Positions 1 to 7,430 of a stretch of DNA of 46,065 nucleotides are shown here, in pieces (the stretch's first letter is position 1; every line of letters starts with the position of its first letter). The notes beneath the pieces were generated by a model. It was given only the letters and a program-made list of their open reading frames with translations. It made no database searches and was not told where the DNA came from. The stretch is taken from NCBI GenBank assembly GCA_946478305.1, contig CAMLBO010000031.1:1-46065 (forward strand), read 5' to 3'. The translations under genes were made by a program, and so were the position numbers. The stretch is from an uncultured Enterobacterales bacterium (GTDB lineage: Bacteria; Pseudomonadota; Gammaproteobacteria; Enterobacterales; Enterobacteriaceae).

Positions 1-55
1 TGGCATTGGTTTCCCCATAAGGGTTACTCAACATCACATATATCGGTTCAACGCC
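1..55 (-). CDS. Partial orphan toxin module, cut by window edge
   Basis: This is the beginning (in minus-strand reading) of another copy of the toxin tip. It encodes a GVEPIYVMLSNPYGE-like segment equal to the start of the modules at 427-894 and 1266-1733. Only about 18 codons are inside the window. The frame is open upstream through the linker, but there is no start codon with a good ribosome site, so it is probably another silent cassette. Its immunity partner would lie outside the window to the left. Confidence 0.7.
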
Positions 56-166
56 AGTAATAGTAAGAGTCTGCCGGGCCCACTCTAACCAAATAATAAC
101 GAAAAACGTCCAACAAACCTTAGCTTGCTGGACGCGGATTAAAACACGTTATTCAAAAATACCCGG

Positions 167-430
167 TTATTCGATGCCGTATTTTTTATCTGTCACGAAT
201 TTAGGAGCTTGCCAGTTCGGGCCTTTAAGTGTATGCCCCCTTTCGTCTTTGGCTAACTTACCTTCTTTAACTAATTTCTGATAAGTAAATAGAAGTACAC
301 GTCTAGACGCTACCTCAAAATCATATTGGACATACAGTCGATCAATCGCTGGATATGCTGTTCGTGGAGCAAAAAACAAGAGTACATCCTCAACACTTTC
401 ATTTTCAATAAGTTGTCTGAAATCGATCAT
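167..430 (-). CDS. Immunity protein of orphan toxin cassette (87 aa)
   Basis: This small acidic protein begins MIDFRQLIENESVEDVLLFF and ends in GPNWQAPKFVTDKKYGIE. It is a close paralogue of the proteins at 1006-1269 (87 aa) and 1843-2118 (91 aa). Each of the three lies immediately behind a toxin module, which is the usual place of a cognate immunity gene. Its ATG overlaps the toxin stop codon in an ATGA, and a GAGGGAAAAT stretch just upstream can serve as ribosome site. The C-terminal third is almost identical to the 1006-1269 copy while the N-terminal half differs, suggesting that specificity lies in the N-terminal half. Immunity function is inferred from position; I do not recognise the family. 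Confidence 0.75.
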   Translation of the reverse strand: MIDFRQLIENESVEDVLLFFAPRTAYPAIDRLYVQYDFEVASRRVLLFTYQKLVKEGKLAKDERGHTLKGPNWQAPKFVTDKKYGIE

Positions 431-894
431 TTATTTTCCCTCATTCCATTCTCTACATAGGCTTTAACAGCCTCAAGTGTATATAAAGGTTGAGTTTTCT
501 CATTCACCTTATAATCTTCAAGAGTTGCTGTATGGGCGTCATTCCAAACATTTTCATCTTCCACACCATCTGGAACACCCACTGCACGGTAACGCTCCAA
601 CTCCCTAATTTCATGAGTATAAAAACGCTTATCTATATCTGTTGCGGCAAACTCACCTTTCAGAATCTTTTCCGGTCGATCTATCATTACCTTGTTGGCA
701 TCTGACTCTGCAAACCGTCCCGTGTGGAGTTTCACCTTGTCTATTCCCACACCGCCAATCGTCGCACCTTTCCAGTCCAGATTCTGAATCGGGCCACCGG
801 CTTTATACGTATTATAGTCACGCCACCTATACTGACTCCTGGTATTGATTTCACCGTAAGGATCGCTCAACGTCACATATATCAGTTCAACGCC
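427..894 (-). CDS. Orphan S-pyocin-type toxin C-terminal module
   Basis: About 156 codons match the last third of the bacteriocin gene at 2133-3637, from GVE(P/L)IYV to the stop. The module lacks the N-terminal delivery and translocation parts. Features shared with the other copies are GGPIQNLDWKGATI, DKVKLHTGRF, DKRFYTHEIRELERYR and HTATLEDYK. Polar His, Glu and Asn residues in the last two blocks could form a nuclease active site, but no catalytic family is recognised. There is no convincing start; the first in-frame GTG is at 876 with no Shine-Dalgarno sequence. Expression may therefore need read-through or recombination onto the complete gene. The stop overlaps the immunity ATG at 430. 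Confidence 0.7.
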   Translation of the reverse strand, partial: GVELIYVTLSDPYGEINTRSQYRWRDYNTYKAGGPIQNLDWKGATIGGVGIDKVKLHTGRFAESDANKVMIDRPEKILKGEFAATDIDKRFYTHEIRELERYRAVGVPDGVEDENVWNDAHTATLEDYKVNEKTQPLYTLEAVKAYVENGMRENK

Positions 895-1005
895 AGTAAT
901 GGTAAGAGTCTGCCGGGCCCACTCTAACCAAATAATAACGAAAAACGCCCAACAAACCTTAGCTTGCTGGACGCGGATTAAAACACGTTATTCAAAAATA
1001 CCCGG

Positions 1006-1269
1006 TTATTCGATACCGTATTTTTTATCTGTCACGAATTTAGGAGCTTGCCAGTTCGGGCCTTTGAGTGTACGACCCCTTTCGTCTTTGGCTAACTTAC
1101 CTTCTTTAACTAGTTTCTGATAAGTAAATAGGAGTACACATTTAGCAGCGACCTCAAAATCATATCGAACATACATATTGTCAATATCAGGGTATGATCG
1201 TATAGGCGCAAAATGTAGAAGAATATCTTCTACGCTTTCATTCTCAATCATAGTTTTAAAATCAATCAT
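1006..1269 (-). CDS. Immunity protein of second orphan cassette (87 aa)
   Basis: This is a paralogue of the 167-430 protein. It begins MIDFKTMIENESVEDILLHF and shares the terminal block KGPNWQAPKFVTDKKYGIE. The first half has many substitutions (for example IRSYPDIDNMYVRYDF against RTAYPAIDRLYVQYDF) whereas the second half is nearly unchanged. Its ATG overlaps the preceding toxin stop in ATGA, so translation of toxin and immunity would be coupled. Function as an antidote to the adjacent toxin tip is inferred from gene order; no domain family is named. Confidence 0.75.
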   Translation of the reverse strand: MIDFKTMIENESVEDILLHFAPIRSYPDIDNMYVRYDFEVAAKCVLLFTYQKLVKEGKLAKDERGRTLKGPNWQAPKFVTDKKYGIE

Positions 1270-1733
1270 GGGTTTTCTCGCTTCTCTTGTTCTTCGTAAG
1301 CTTTAATTGCTTCTGGAGAGTATAATGGCTGTGTTCTCTCGTTTACTCTATAATCTTCCAATGTTGCAGTATGGGCATGATTCCAAACAGTTTCATCTTC
1401 CACACCATCTGGAACACCCACTGCACGGTAACGCTCCAACTCCCTAATTTCATGAGTATAAAAACGCTTATCTATATCTGTTGCGGCAAACTCACCTTTC
1501 AGAATCTTTTCCAGTCGATCTATCATCACCTTGTTGGCATCCGACTCTGCAAATCGTCCCGTGTGGAGTTTTACCTTGTCTATTCCCGCACGGTCAATCG
1601 TCGCGCCTTTCCAGTCCAGATTCTGAATCGGGCCACCGGCTTTATCCGTATTATAGTCACGACCGCTGTACTGACCCCTGGCATTGGTTTCCCCATAAGG
1701 GTTACTCAACATCACATATATCGGTTCAACGCC
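1266..1733 (-). CDS. Second orphan S-pyocin-type toxin C-terminal module
   Basis: This is a 156-codon module of the same length as the 427-894 copy and almost identical to it up to VEDE(N/T)VWN. It then diverges in the last 35 or so residues. The frame is open a little further upstream (to a TTG at 1769), but that extension (VRVGPVVFSIK) is linker-derived and no ribosome site precedes it. The motifs FYTHEIRELERYR and HTATLEDY are intact, so the tip may be functional if fused to a delivery domain. A cognate immunity gene follows with a 4-nt overlap. It is read as a silent cassette; the toxic activity is unknown. Confidence 0.7.
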   Translation of the reverse strand, partial: GVEPIYVMLSNPYGETNARGQYSGRDYNTDKAGGPIQNLDWKGATIDRAGIDKVKLHTGRFAESDANKVMIDRLEKILKGEFAATDIDKRFYTHEIRELERYRAVGVPDGVEDETVWNHAHTATLEDYRVNERTQPLYSPEAIKAYEEQEKRENP

Positions 1734-1842
1734 CTTAATGGAAAAGACTACAGGGCCCACTCTAACCAAATAATAACGAAAGCGCCCAACAAACCTTAGC
1801 TTGCTGGACGCGGATTAAAACACGTTATTTAGGAATGGCACG

Positions 1843-2118
1843 TTATTCGATACCGTATTTCTTCTCGGTCACGAATTTTGGGATCCTCCAGTTCGGTCCT
1901 TTCTTATAACCGCCTTTCCCATTATACGAAATAGCATCCTCACTCTGCATTTTTCTTACAAGCATAATAAGATCAATATTAGAAACCCTACCACCACTAT
2001 ATGTGGTGAAGTATCTATCTAACTGAGGATGCGATACTCCATTTTCCGTTCTACCAGAAAAATATAATATTACATCCTGTGAATTTTCATTTTTAATCAT
2101 AGACTCAAAATCAATCAT
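1843..2118 (-). CDS. Immunity protein of the full-length bacteriocin (91 aa)
   Basis: This is the third and most divergent member of the immunity set. It begins MIDFESMIKNENSQDVILYF and ends GPNWRIPKFVTEKKYGIE. It starts 14 bp behind the stop of the complete bacteriocin gene at 2133, with a GAGGTAGGAT ribosome site before its ATG, so it can be translated independently, unlike the ATGA-overlapped copies. The matching divergence of toxin tip (WNNTHTATLEDYKLSSDWS) and immunity protein supports a cognate pair. The family is not recognised and the function comes from context. Confidence 0.75.
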   Translation of the reverse strand: MIDFESMIKNENSQDVILYFSGRTENGVSHPQLDRYFTTYSGGRVSNIDLIMLVRKMQSEDAISYNGKGGYKKGPNWRIPKFVTEKKYGIE

Positions 2119-2132
2119 ATCCTACCTCTAAA

Positions 2133-3637
2133 TTATTCAGCATCAATTTTTAATGTTTCTGGCGTATACAGAAGCGACCAATCACTACTTAACTTATAAT
2201 CTTCTAGTGTCGCTGTATGAGTATTATTCCATGTAGCGCCACCATCACTGAGATCAATACCATCAGCAATACCCAATGCCCGGTAGCGCTCCAGTTCTCT
2301 GATTTCATGGGTATAGAATCGCTTGTCAGTATCTGTTACGGCAAGCTCACCCTTCAGTATCTTTTCCAACCGCTCAATCATCACCTTATTTTCGGCTACT
2401 TCACCAAACCGTCCCGTGTGGAGTTTTACCTTGTCTATTCCCGCACGGTCAATCGTCGCGCCTTTCCAGTCCAGATTCTGAATCGGGCCACCGGCTTTAT
2501 CCGTATTATAGTCACGACCGCTGTACTGACCCCTGGCATTGGTTTCTCCATAAGGGCTACTCAACATCACATATATCGGTTCAACGCCCGTCCCGGCGGC
2601 ATTGGGTCGCCAGTAGATAAAGTCCCACAGCTCACCTATATCCCCTGCCGGAGGCGTCACAACAATATTATCTACCGGCTTCACATCCGTCCCGGTATGC
2701 AGTGGGGTAACCGGGACAGGCGTTTGGTTTCCGGTATTTCCTGGTCCTGTAGGAACCGGAACAGGGTTCACCAAAATGGTCCGTGGCGGCATTCCCCCCA
2801 CTGCCGGTAACGTGATGATATCCAGCCCCGTAGCCGCATCGCGCACTGCATTCAGAACCTGCACCGCGGCTGACACGCCATTCCCGGTTTTCAGCAGCTC
2901 CAGTGTCAACTGGCCGTTGCGCTCAACCAGTGCTCCACGCACAGGCAGGTTGACACTCGACGACCTTAGCCCAATGGCTACGTTTTTCCCGGTTAGCAGC
3001 CTCGCATTCATCGCAAACATCGCTTGCTGGTTACGCCCGGGTACCCGATCGCTGCCTTCTCCTGCCGGGAGGGGGACAAACATCAGTGCAGCTGCGGCTA
3101 CCATCGGTCCCACGGTGCTGGCGGTCAGCAGCCCCGCCGCTCGAATGACCGCCGCTTCCAGTGCAGCGAGAATTTCTCCGGCCAGTATGTTGACCCCGCC
3201 TCCAGGCAGTGTTGCCACGCCCCCGCCTGGCAACGCTGCCGCACCAATTCCGCTTAACGACAGTTGCATACTCCACCGCCCGCTGCTCAGGGCCATCGCC
3301 CCGGCGGCTCCCAACAGCAGGGTTGCTGCAGCAGCTTGTTGCGGCGTGTATACCGGCGCAGCCAGCAACCCTGTCATCAGACTCACGGCCACTTTCTCTT
3401 CATCTTTTGTGGCATAACACATTGCAATTCCGCCATCAGGTCTGTCTGTCACCCACTGCATGCCAAGCGTAGTGACATTTTTCAAATAACAGCCTTGATG
3501 CTGCGATTGGAACTTGAAATTGCCATCACCCAGATCGGTGACAAGCGGGGTTGGGGCTTATCGCCAGTGATGGTTATTATGGCCTGCCCGCTGGCATCAT
3601 AGGGCACATTATCCTTGTAATATGCTGGAGTGGTCAT
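2133..3637 (-). pseudogene. S-type-pyocin-domain bacteriocin/polymorphic toxin, frameshifted after codon 27
   Basis: The gene starts at the ATG at 3637 behind AAGGAAACG and reads MTTPAYYKDNVPYDASGQ... for 27 codons, then leaves the main frame and stops at 3482. The long frame (450 codons from a TTG at 3485) continues the protein: in that frame the sequence upstream reads APTPLVTDLGDGNFKF before GCYLKNVTTLG. Restoring one A in the run near 3557-3560 would give one protein of 501 aa. It has an Ala/Gly-rich hydrophobic region (about residues 80-200), then a Pyocin_S-like region containing VPLPAGEGSD and a Pro-rich linker. It ends in a tip with FYTHEIRELERYR and HTATLEDYK. The family naming is from memory of S-type pyocins. 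The shift could be a real mutation or a sequence error. Confidence 0.75.
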
Positions 3638-3683
3638 AGCAACGTTTCCTTGTTGGTTGACATATTAAGGTGAGTAAAACAGG

Positions 3684-3757
3684 GTTTATACGAGGCTCCT
3701 TCACGCTCATGGTGTGCTGAGTCTCCCACCATGCTCAGGGCAGCTACTCGTATAAAC
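3684..3757. repeat. Inverted repeat with nested hairpin (74 bp)
   Basis: Perfect 11-bp arms, GTTTATACGAG at 3684-3694 and CTCGTATAAAC at 3747-3757, enclose about 52 nt. The interior carries a second pair of arms, catggtg and caccatg. The whole can fold as a long cruciform or RNA stem in either strand. It has no T-run and no ORF. It could be a small mobile inverted-repeat element or a structured regulatory element; its identity is not known. Confidence 0.6.
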
Positions 3758-3854
3758 AGTAAATTACCCACATAAAAAATAAGGATCAAGCAAAGGCGGA
3801 GACTCTCTGTTGTGTGACCCCTAGTACACAAACTTTGTGATCCACCGCTTAAAA

Positions 3855-3870
3855 CCGGGAACGTTCCCGG
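3855..3870. promoter_or_regulatory. TreR-type operator upstream of treB
   Basis: CCGGGAACGTTCCCGG is a perfect 16-bp palindrome about 77 bp before the treB start. It agrees with the GGGAACGTTCCC core known for the LacI-family repressor TreR in enterobacteria. It is the only such site I see, and it implies repression of treBC relieved by trehalose-6-phosphate. Confidence 0.75.
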
Positions 3871-3946
3871 ACAACATCCCATCCCTTTGGCTATGCTTGT
3901 GACGTTCTGTACCCACTCTTTGCAATAAAATTAACAAGGCTAAAAC

Positions 3947-5365
3947 ATGAGCAAAGTAAAACAACACGACGTTGACCGCCTGATTGCCCTGGTTGGCGGA
4001 AGTGCCAATATCGCCACGGTCACGCACTGTATTACCCGTCTGCGTTTCGTGCTCAATGATCCGGCAAAAGCCGATCCGAAAGCGATTGAAGCGCTGCCGA
4101 TGGTCAAAGGTTGCTTCACCAACGCCGGTCAGTTTCAGGTCGTCATTGGGCCGGAAGTGGATGATTACTACAAAGCGCTGATCGCCACCAGCGGCAAGGA
4201 CGATACCGGTAAGGAAGCCGCTAAAGTGGCAGCGCGCCAGAATATGAGCTGGTTCGAACGGGGGATTTCGCACTTTGCGGAGATCTTCTTCCCGCTGTTA
4301 CCGGCGCTGATCAGCGGCGGTTTGATCCTCGGTTTCCGCAACGTCATCGGCGATATTCCGATGAGCGGCGGCCAGACGCTGGCACAGATGCATCCGATGT
4401 GGAAAACGGTATATGACTTCCTCTGGCTGCTCGGTGAAGCGATCTTTATGTTCCTGCCGGTTGCCGTGTGCTGGTCTACGGTGAAGAAAATGGGCGGTAC
4501 CGAGATCCTCGGTATCGTGCTCGGTATCACGCTGGTTTCCCCACAGCTGATGAACTCCTACAACCTCGGTCAGCAGATCCCTGAAGTGTGGAACTTCGGC
4601 TGGTTCACCATTGAGAAAGTCGGTTATCAGGCACAGGTAATTCCTTCAATGCTGGCCGGTATGGCGCTGGCACTGATTGAAAACGGCATGAAGAAAATCA
4701 TTCCGAATTACCTCTATCTGGTCATCGTTCCGGTGGTGTCACTGATTGTGGCAGTATTCCTTGCCCACACCCTGATTGGTCCGTTCGGCCGCATGATCGG
4801 TGACGGCGTGGCCTTTGCGGTGAAAGCGGTGATGACTGGCAGCTTCGCGCCGATTGGGGCCGCCTTGTTTGGTTTCCTCTATGCGCCTTTAGTCATCACC
4901 GGCGTACACCAGACTACATTGGCGATTGATATGCAGATGGTACAAAGCACCGGCGGCACCCCGGTCTGGCCGCTGATTGCTATCTCCAACATCGCGCAGG
5001 CAGCGGCGGTGGTGGGCATCATTATTGCCTCTAAAAAACATAACGAACGCGAAATCTCCGTTCCGGCGGCGATCTCAGCGTTCCTCGGCGTGACAGAACC
5101 GGCCATGTACGGCATCAACCTCAAATACCGTTTCCCGATGCTGTGCGCGATGATCGGCTCCGCCGTGGCCTCACTGCTTTGTGGACTGAGCGGCGTGACG
5201 GCCAACGGAATTGGCGTCGGCGGGTTGCCGGGTATTTTATCGATTAAACCGCAGTTCTGGGGCGTGTTTGCGCTGGCGATGCTGGTCGCAACAGTCATCC
5301 CCATCGTACTGACGGTACTGGTTTATAAACGCAAAGCACGCAAAGGCGAGCTGGCGGTGGTTTAG
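3947..5365 (+). CDS. treB: PTS trehalose-specific EIIBC component
   Basis: TreB imports trehalose and phosphorylates it to trehalose-6-phosphate in the inner membrane. The 472-aa protein matches the E. coli length (about 473) and domain order. An N-terminal EIIB domain carries the phospho-cysteine in VTHCITRLRF (Cys28), and a multi-spanning EIIC domain runs from about residue 105 to the end. There is no fused EIIA domain, so phosphate would come from the glucose EIIA (Crr). The start is fixed by acaagg 7 nt upstream. treC follows after a short gap, forming the treBC operon, with a TreR-type palindrome upstream. Confidence 0.95.
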   Translation: MSKVKQHDVDRLIALVGGSANIATVTHCITRLRFVLNDPAKADPKAIEALPMVKGCFTNAGQFQVVIGPEVDDYYKALIATSGKDDTGKEAAKVAARQNMSWFERGISHFAEIFFPLLPALISGGLILGFRNVIGDIPMSGGQTLAQMHPMWKTVYDFLWLLGEAIFMFLPVAVCWSTVKKMGGTEILGIVLGITLVSPQLMNSYNLGQQIPEVWNFGWFTIEKVGYQAQVIPSMLAGMALALIENGMKKIIPNYLYLVIVPVVSLIVAVFLAHTLIGPFGRMIGDGVAFAVKAVMTGSFAPIGAALFGFLYAPLVITGVHQTTLAIDMQMVQSTGGTPVWPLIAISNIAQAAAVVGIIIASKKHNEREISVPAAISAFLGVTEPAMYGINLKYRFPMLCAMIGSAVASLLCGLSGVTANGIGVGGLPGILSIKPQFWGVFALAMLVATVIPIVLTVLVYKRKARKGELAVV

Positions 5366-5379
5366 AAAAGGATATGACA

Positions 5380-7035
5380 ATGAACAGCGAATTGCCGTGG
5401 TGGAAAAACGGCGTGATTTACCAAATTTACCCGAAGAGTTTTCAGGACACTACCGGTAACGGCCTTGGTGATATCAAGGGTATTACCCGCCGTCTGGATT
5501 ACCTGAAAAACCTCGGCGTGGATGCTATCTGGATAACACCGATGTATGTCTCACCGCAGATTGATAACGGCTACGACGTGGCTGATTACTGCGCCATCGA
5601 CCCGGCTTATGGCACCCTGGCTGACTTCGAAAATCTGACCGCGCAGGCACATCAGCGCGGGATCCGCATCGTCATGGATATGGTGTTCAATCACTCCTCC
5701 ACCTATCACGAATGGTTTAAGCAGTCGCAGGATCCGGCCAGTCCGTACCGCGATTTCTATATCTGGCGAGACGGTGATACCGCTGGCGGCCCGCCAAATA
5801 ACTGGCGTTCAAAATTTGGCGGCGGCGCCTGGCAGTGGCACGAAGAGAGTGGTCAGTACTACCTGCATCTGTTTGCCACCGAGCAGGCCGATCTCAACTG
5901 GGAACACCCACCGGTGCGTGAAGCGCTGAAAGAGATCTGCCGGTTCTGGGCTGAAAAAGGCGTCGATGGCCTGCGTCTGGACGTGGTTAACCTGGTTTCC
6001 AAACAGCAGGACTTCCCCTCCGATGACCAGGGAGATGGCCGCCGTTTCTATACCGATGGGCCACGAATCCATGAGTTTTTGCAGGAGTTCAGCCGTGATG
6101 TGTTTCAGCCACTCGGGTTGATGACGGTCGGCGAGATGTCTTCGACCAAACTGGAGCATTGCCGCCGTTACGCTGCGAATGACGGCAGTGAAATCTCCAT
6201 GACATTCAACTTTCATCATCTGAAAGTCGATTATCCAAACGGGGATAAGTGGACCAAAGCCACCCCGGACTTTGTGCAGCTCAAGCAGATTTTCAACGAG
6301 TGGCAGCAGGGAATGCACGGCCACGCCTGGAACGCACTGTTCTGGTGTAACCACGATCAGCCGCGCATCGTCACCCGCTTTGGCGAGGACGGCGAACTGC
6401 GCGTTCCGGCAGCCAAAATGCTGGCGATGGTGCTGCACGGTATGCAGGGCACGCCGTACATTTATCAGGGTGAAGAACTGGGGATGACCAATCCGGGCTT
6501 TAAACATCTTGAGCAGTACCGCGATGTGGAAAGCCTGAATATGTTCGCCGAGCTGAAAGCCGCCGGGTGCAGCGAAGCCGAACTGCTGGAGATTTTGGCC
6601 TCAAAATCCCGCGATAACAGCCGCACGCCGATGCAATGGGACGCCACAGCAAACGCCGGTTTTACCGCCGGCACGCCGTGGATCACGCCATGCGCCAACT
6701 TCCCGCAGATCAACGCGGAACAGGCCATGGCCGACACAAATTCGGTGTTCTACACCTATCAGTACCTGATCAGCCTGCGTAAAGCCCTGCCGGTTCTGAC
6801 TCACGGTGACTATCAGGATTTAGCGCCCGACAACCCGCATGTGTGGTGTTATCGCCGCACTTGGCAGGGCCAGAAACTGACGGTGATTGCCAATCTCAGC
6901 AATCAGATGCAGGTCTTGAATATGACGTTCAACGCGCTGGAACCCCTGTACAGTAACTACGACGACGCACCGGTGGCCAACTGCCTGCGTCCTTATGAGT
7001 GTGTTTACTGGCTGGAAGAAGAGACGGTCAGCTAA
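5380..7035 (+). CDS. treC: Trehalose-6-phosphate hydrolase (GH13)
   Basis: This cytoplasmic enzyme splits trehalose-6-phosphate from TreB into glucose and glucose-6-phosphate. The (beta/alpha)8 GH13 motifs are present: DMVFNH, the nucleophile in DGLRLDVVNL (Asp201), the acid/base in VGEMSS (Glu252) and the transition-state Asp in NHDQPR (Asp326). An in-frame ATG at 5374 lies only one base past the AAAGGA ribosome site. The ATG at 5380 has proper spacing and gives 551 aa, equal to E. coli TreC, so I prefer it. It is co-transcribed with treB. Confidence 0.95.
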   Translation: MNSELPWWKNGVIYQIYPKSFQDTTGNGLGDIKGITRRLDYLKNLGVDAIWITPMYVSPQIDNGYDVADYCAIDPAYGTLADFENLTAQAHQRGIRIVMDMVFNHSSTYHEWFKQSQDPASPYRDFYIWRDGDTAGGPPNNWRSKFGGGAWQWHEESGQYYLHLFATEQADLNWEHPPVREALKEICRFWAEKGVDGLRLDVVNLVSKQQDFPSDDQGDGRRFYTDGPRIHEFLQEFSRDVFQPLGLMTVGEMSSTKLEHCRRYAANDGSEISMTFNFHHLKVDYPNGDKWTKATPDFVQLKQIFNEWQQGMHGHAWNALFWCNHDQPRIVTRFGEDGELRVPAAKMLAMVLHGMQGTPYIYQGEELGMTNPGFKHLEQYRDVESLNMFAELKAAGCSEAELLEILASKSRDNSRTPMQWDATANAGFTAGTPWITPCANFPQINAEQAMADTNSVFYTYQYLISLRKALPVLTHGDYQDLAPDNPHVWCYRRTWQGQKLTVIANLSNQMQVLNMTFNALEPLYSNYDDAPVANCLRPYECVYWLEEETVS

Positions 7036-7074
7036 TTCTCACCGGCCTTTTCAGCGAAAGCATCCTCCCTTCCT

Positions 7075-7103
7075 CCTGACCGGTAGCCCGTTCGCCGGTC
7101 AGG
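7075..7103 (+). terminator. Possible treBC terminator hairpin
   Basis: Arms CCTGACCGG (7075-7083) and CCGGTCAGG (7095-7103) are perfect complements around an 11-nt loop, 40 bp behind the treC stop. No T-run follows, so intrinsic termination is uncertain; the hairpin may instead protect the mRNA end. Confidence 0.45.
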
Positions 7104-7259
7104 CTTGTGACTCTCTGCTGAGCCGTTATGGCCTGCATTTTCATCCCCCTTTTCATCACAGTGTGATCCCCTTCTCAGAGTTATCACTTAGCAAGTTTTA
7201 CGCCATTTTCGGCGCATTCTTAGGCTTTTGTTCATTCCCTATTCTTAAGCCAAAAATCT

Positions 7260-7273
7260 TTGTTTTAGGTCAA
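7260..7273. promoter_or_regulatory. Candidate FNR site for nrdDG
   Basis: TTGTTTTAGGTCAA matches the FNR consensus TTGAT-N4-ATCAA at 8 of 10 positions. It lies about 70 bp upstream of a likely start point behind TATAGT (7326-7331), a distance allowed for class I activation. Anaerobic FNR activation of nrdDG is known in E. coli; this site itself is only a sequence match. Confidence 0.4.
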
Positions 7274-7304
7274 GAAACCACGGATTACAAATCAACGAAA
7301 CTGC

Positions 7305-7327
7305 CACACAGACTATATATGGTGTGT
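7305..7327. promoter_or_regulatory. Candidate NrdR box upstream of nrdD
   Basis: The segment CACACAGACTATATATGG and the following TGTGT resemble the palindromic NrdR box (acAcwAtATaTwgTgT), with a TATATA core flanked by aca and tgt. NrdR represses ribonucleotide reductase operons in enterobacteria. The paired second box usually present is not clear here. Confidence 0.45.
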
Positions 7328-7430
7328 ATAGTAGCCACCCAAACCCAACATGTAGCGTTTCCGCTATCCCCCCCTAAATGAGGCCTCAGGCCGCACGGGT
7401 GGCGGCATGACGCATAAAAGGAGCAACATC

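Larger units (their letters stand above)
1..2588. repeat. Tandem ~839-bp duplications of a toxin-tip/immunity cassette
   Basis: The same start-of-module sequence (tggcattggtttc and variants) recurs at about positions 1, 840, 1679 and 2534, so the period is 839, 839 and 855 bp. Each unit holds a toxin C-terminal module (468 bp in the two complete orphan copies), an immunity gene and a linker of about 110 bp. The linker carries a shared block containing cttagcttgctggacgcgg at about 119, 958 and 1798. The rightmost unit belongs to the full-length bacteriocin gene and the leftmost is cut by the window edge. This is seen directly. That the units arose by duplication and are used as a reservoir of toxin tips is inference from other polymorphic toxin loci. 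Confidence 0.9.
3638..3946. other. Divergent intergenic region, bacteriocin / treB
   Basis: These 309 bp carry the promoters of the bacteriocin gene (leftward) and treBC (rightward). They contain a long inverted repeat at 3684-3757 and the TreR-type palindrome at 3855-3870. The treB ribosome site (acaagg) lies just before the ATG. No treR gene is present here although E. coli has treR immediately upstream of treB. I see no further gene. Confidence 0.7.
7036..7430. other. treC-nrdD intergenic and nrdD control region
   Basis: This stretch of nearly 400 bp has no credible gene. It contains an inverted repeat just after treC (7075-7103), a FNR-like site (7260-7273), an NrdR-box-like site (7305-7327) and the nrdD ribosome site AAAAGGAG at 7416-7423. 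The rest is AT-rich promoter-like sequence. Confidence 0.7.

Noticed and set aside
3537-3565. Programmed frameshift instead of mutation in the bacteriocin gene
   Set aside because: The sequence GATAAGCCCCAACCCC is not a standard slippery heptamer and no stimulatory stem is evident; a lost A is simpler.
6995-7381. 128-codon frame from the end of treC into the nrdD promoter
   Set aside because: It overlaps treC out of frame, has no ribosome site and covers control sequences.
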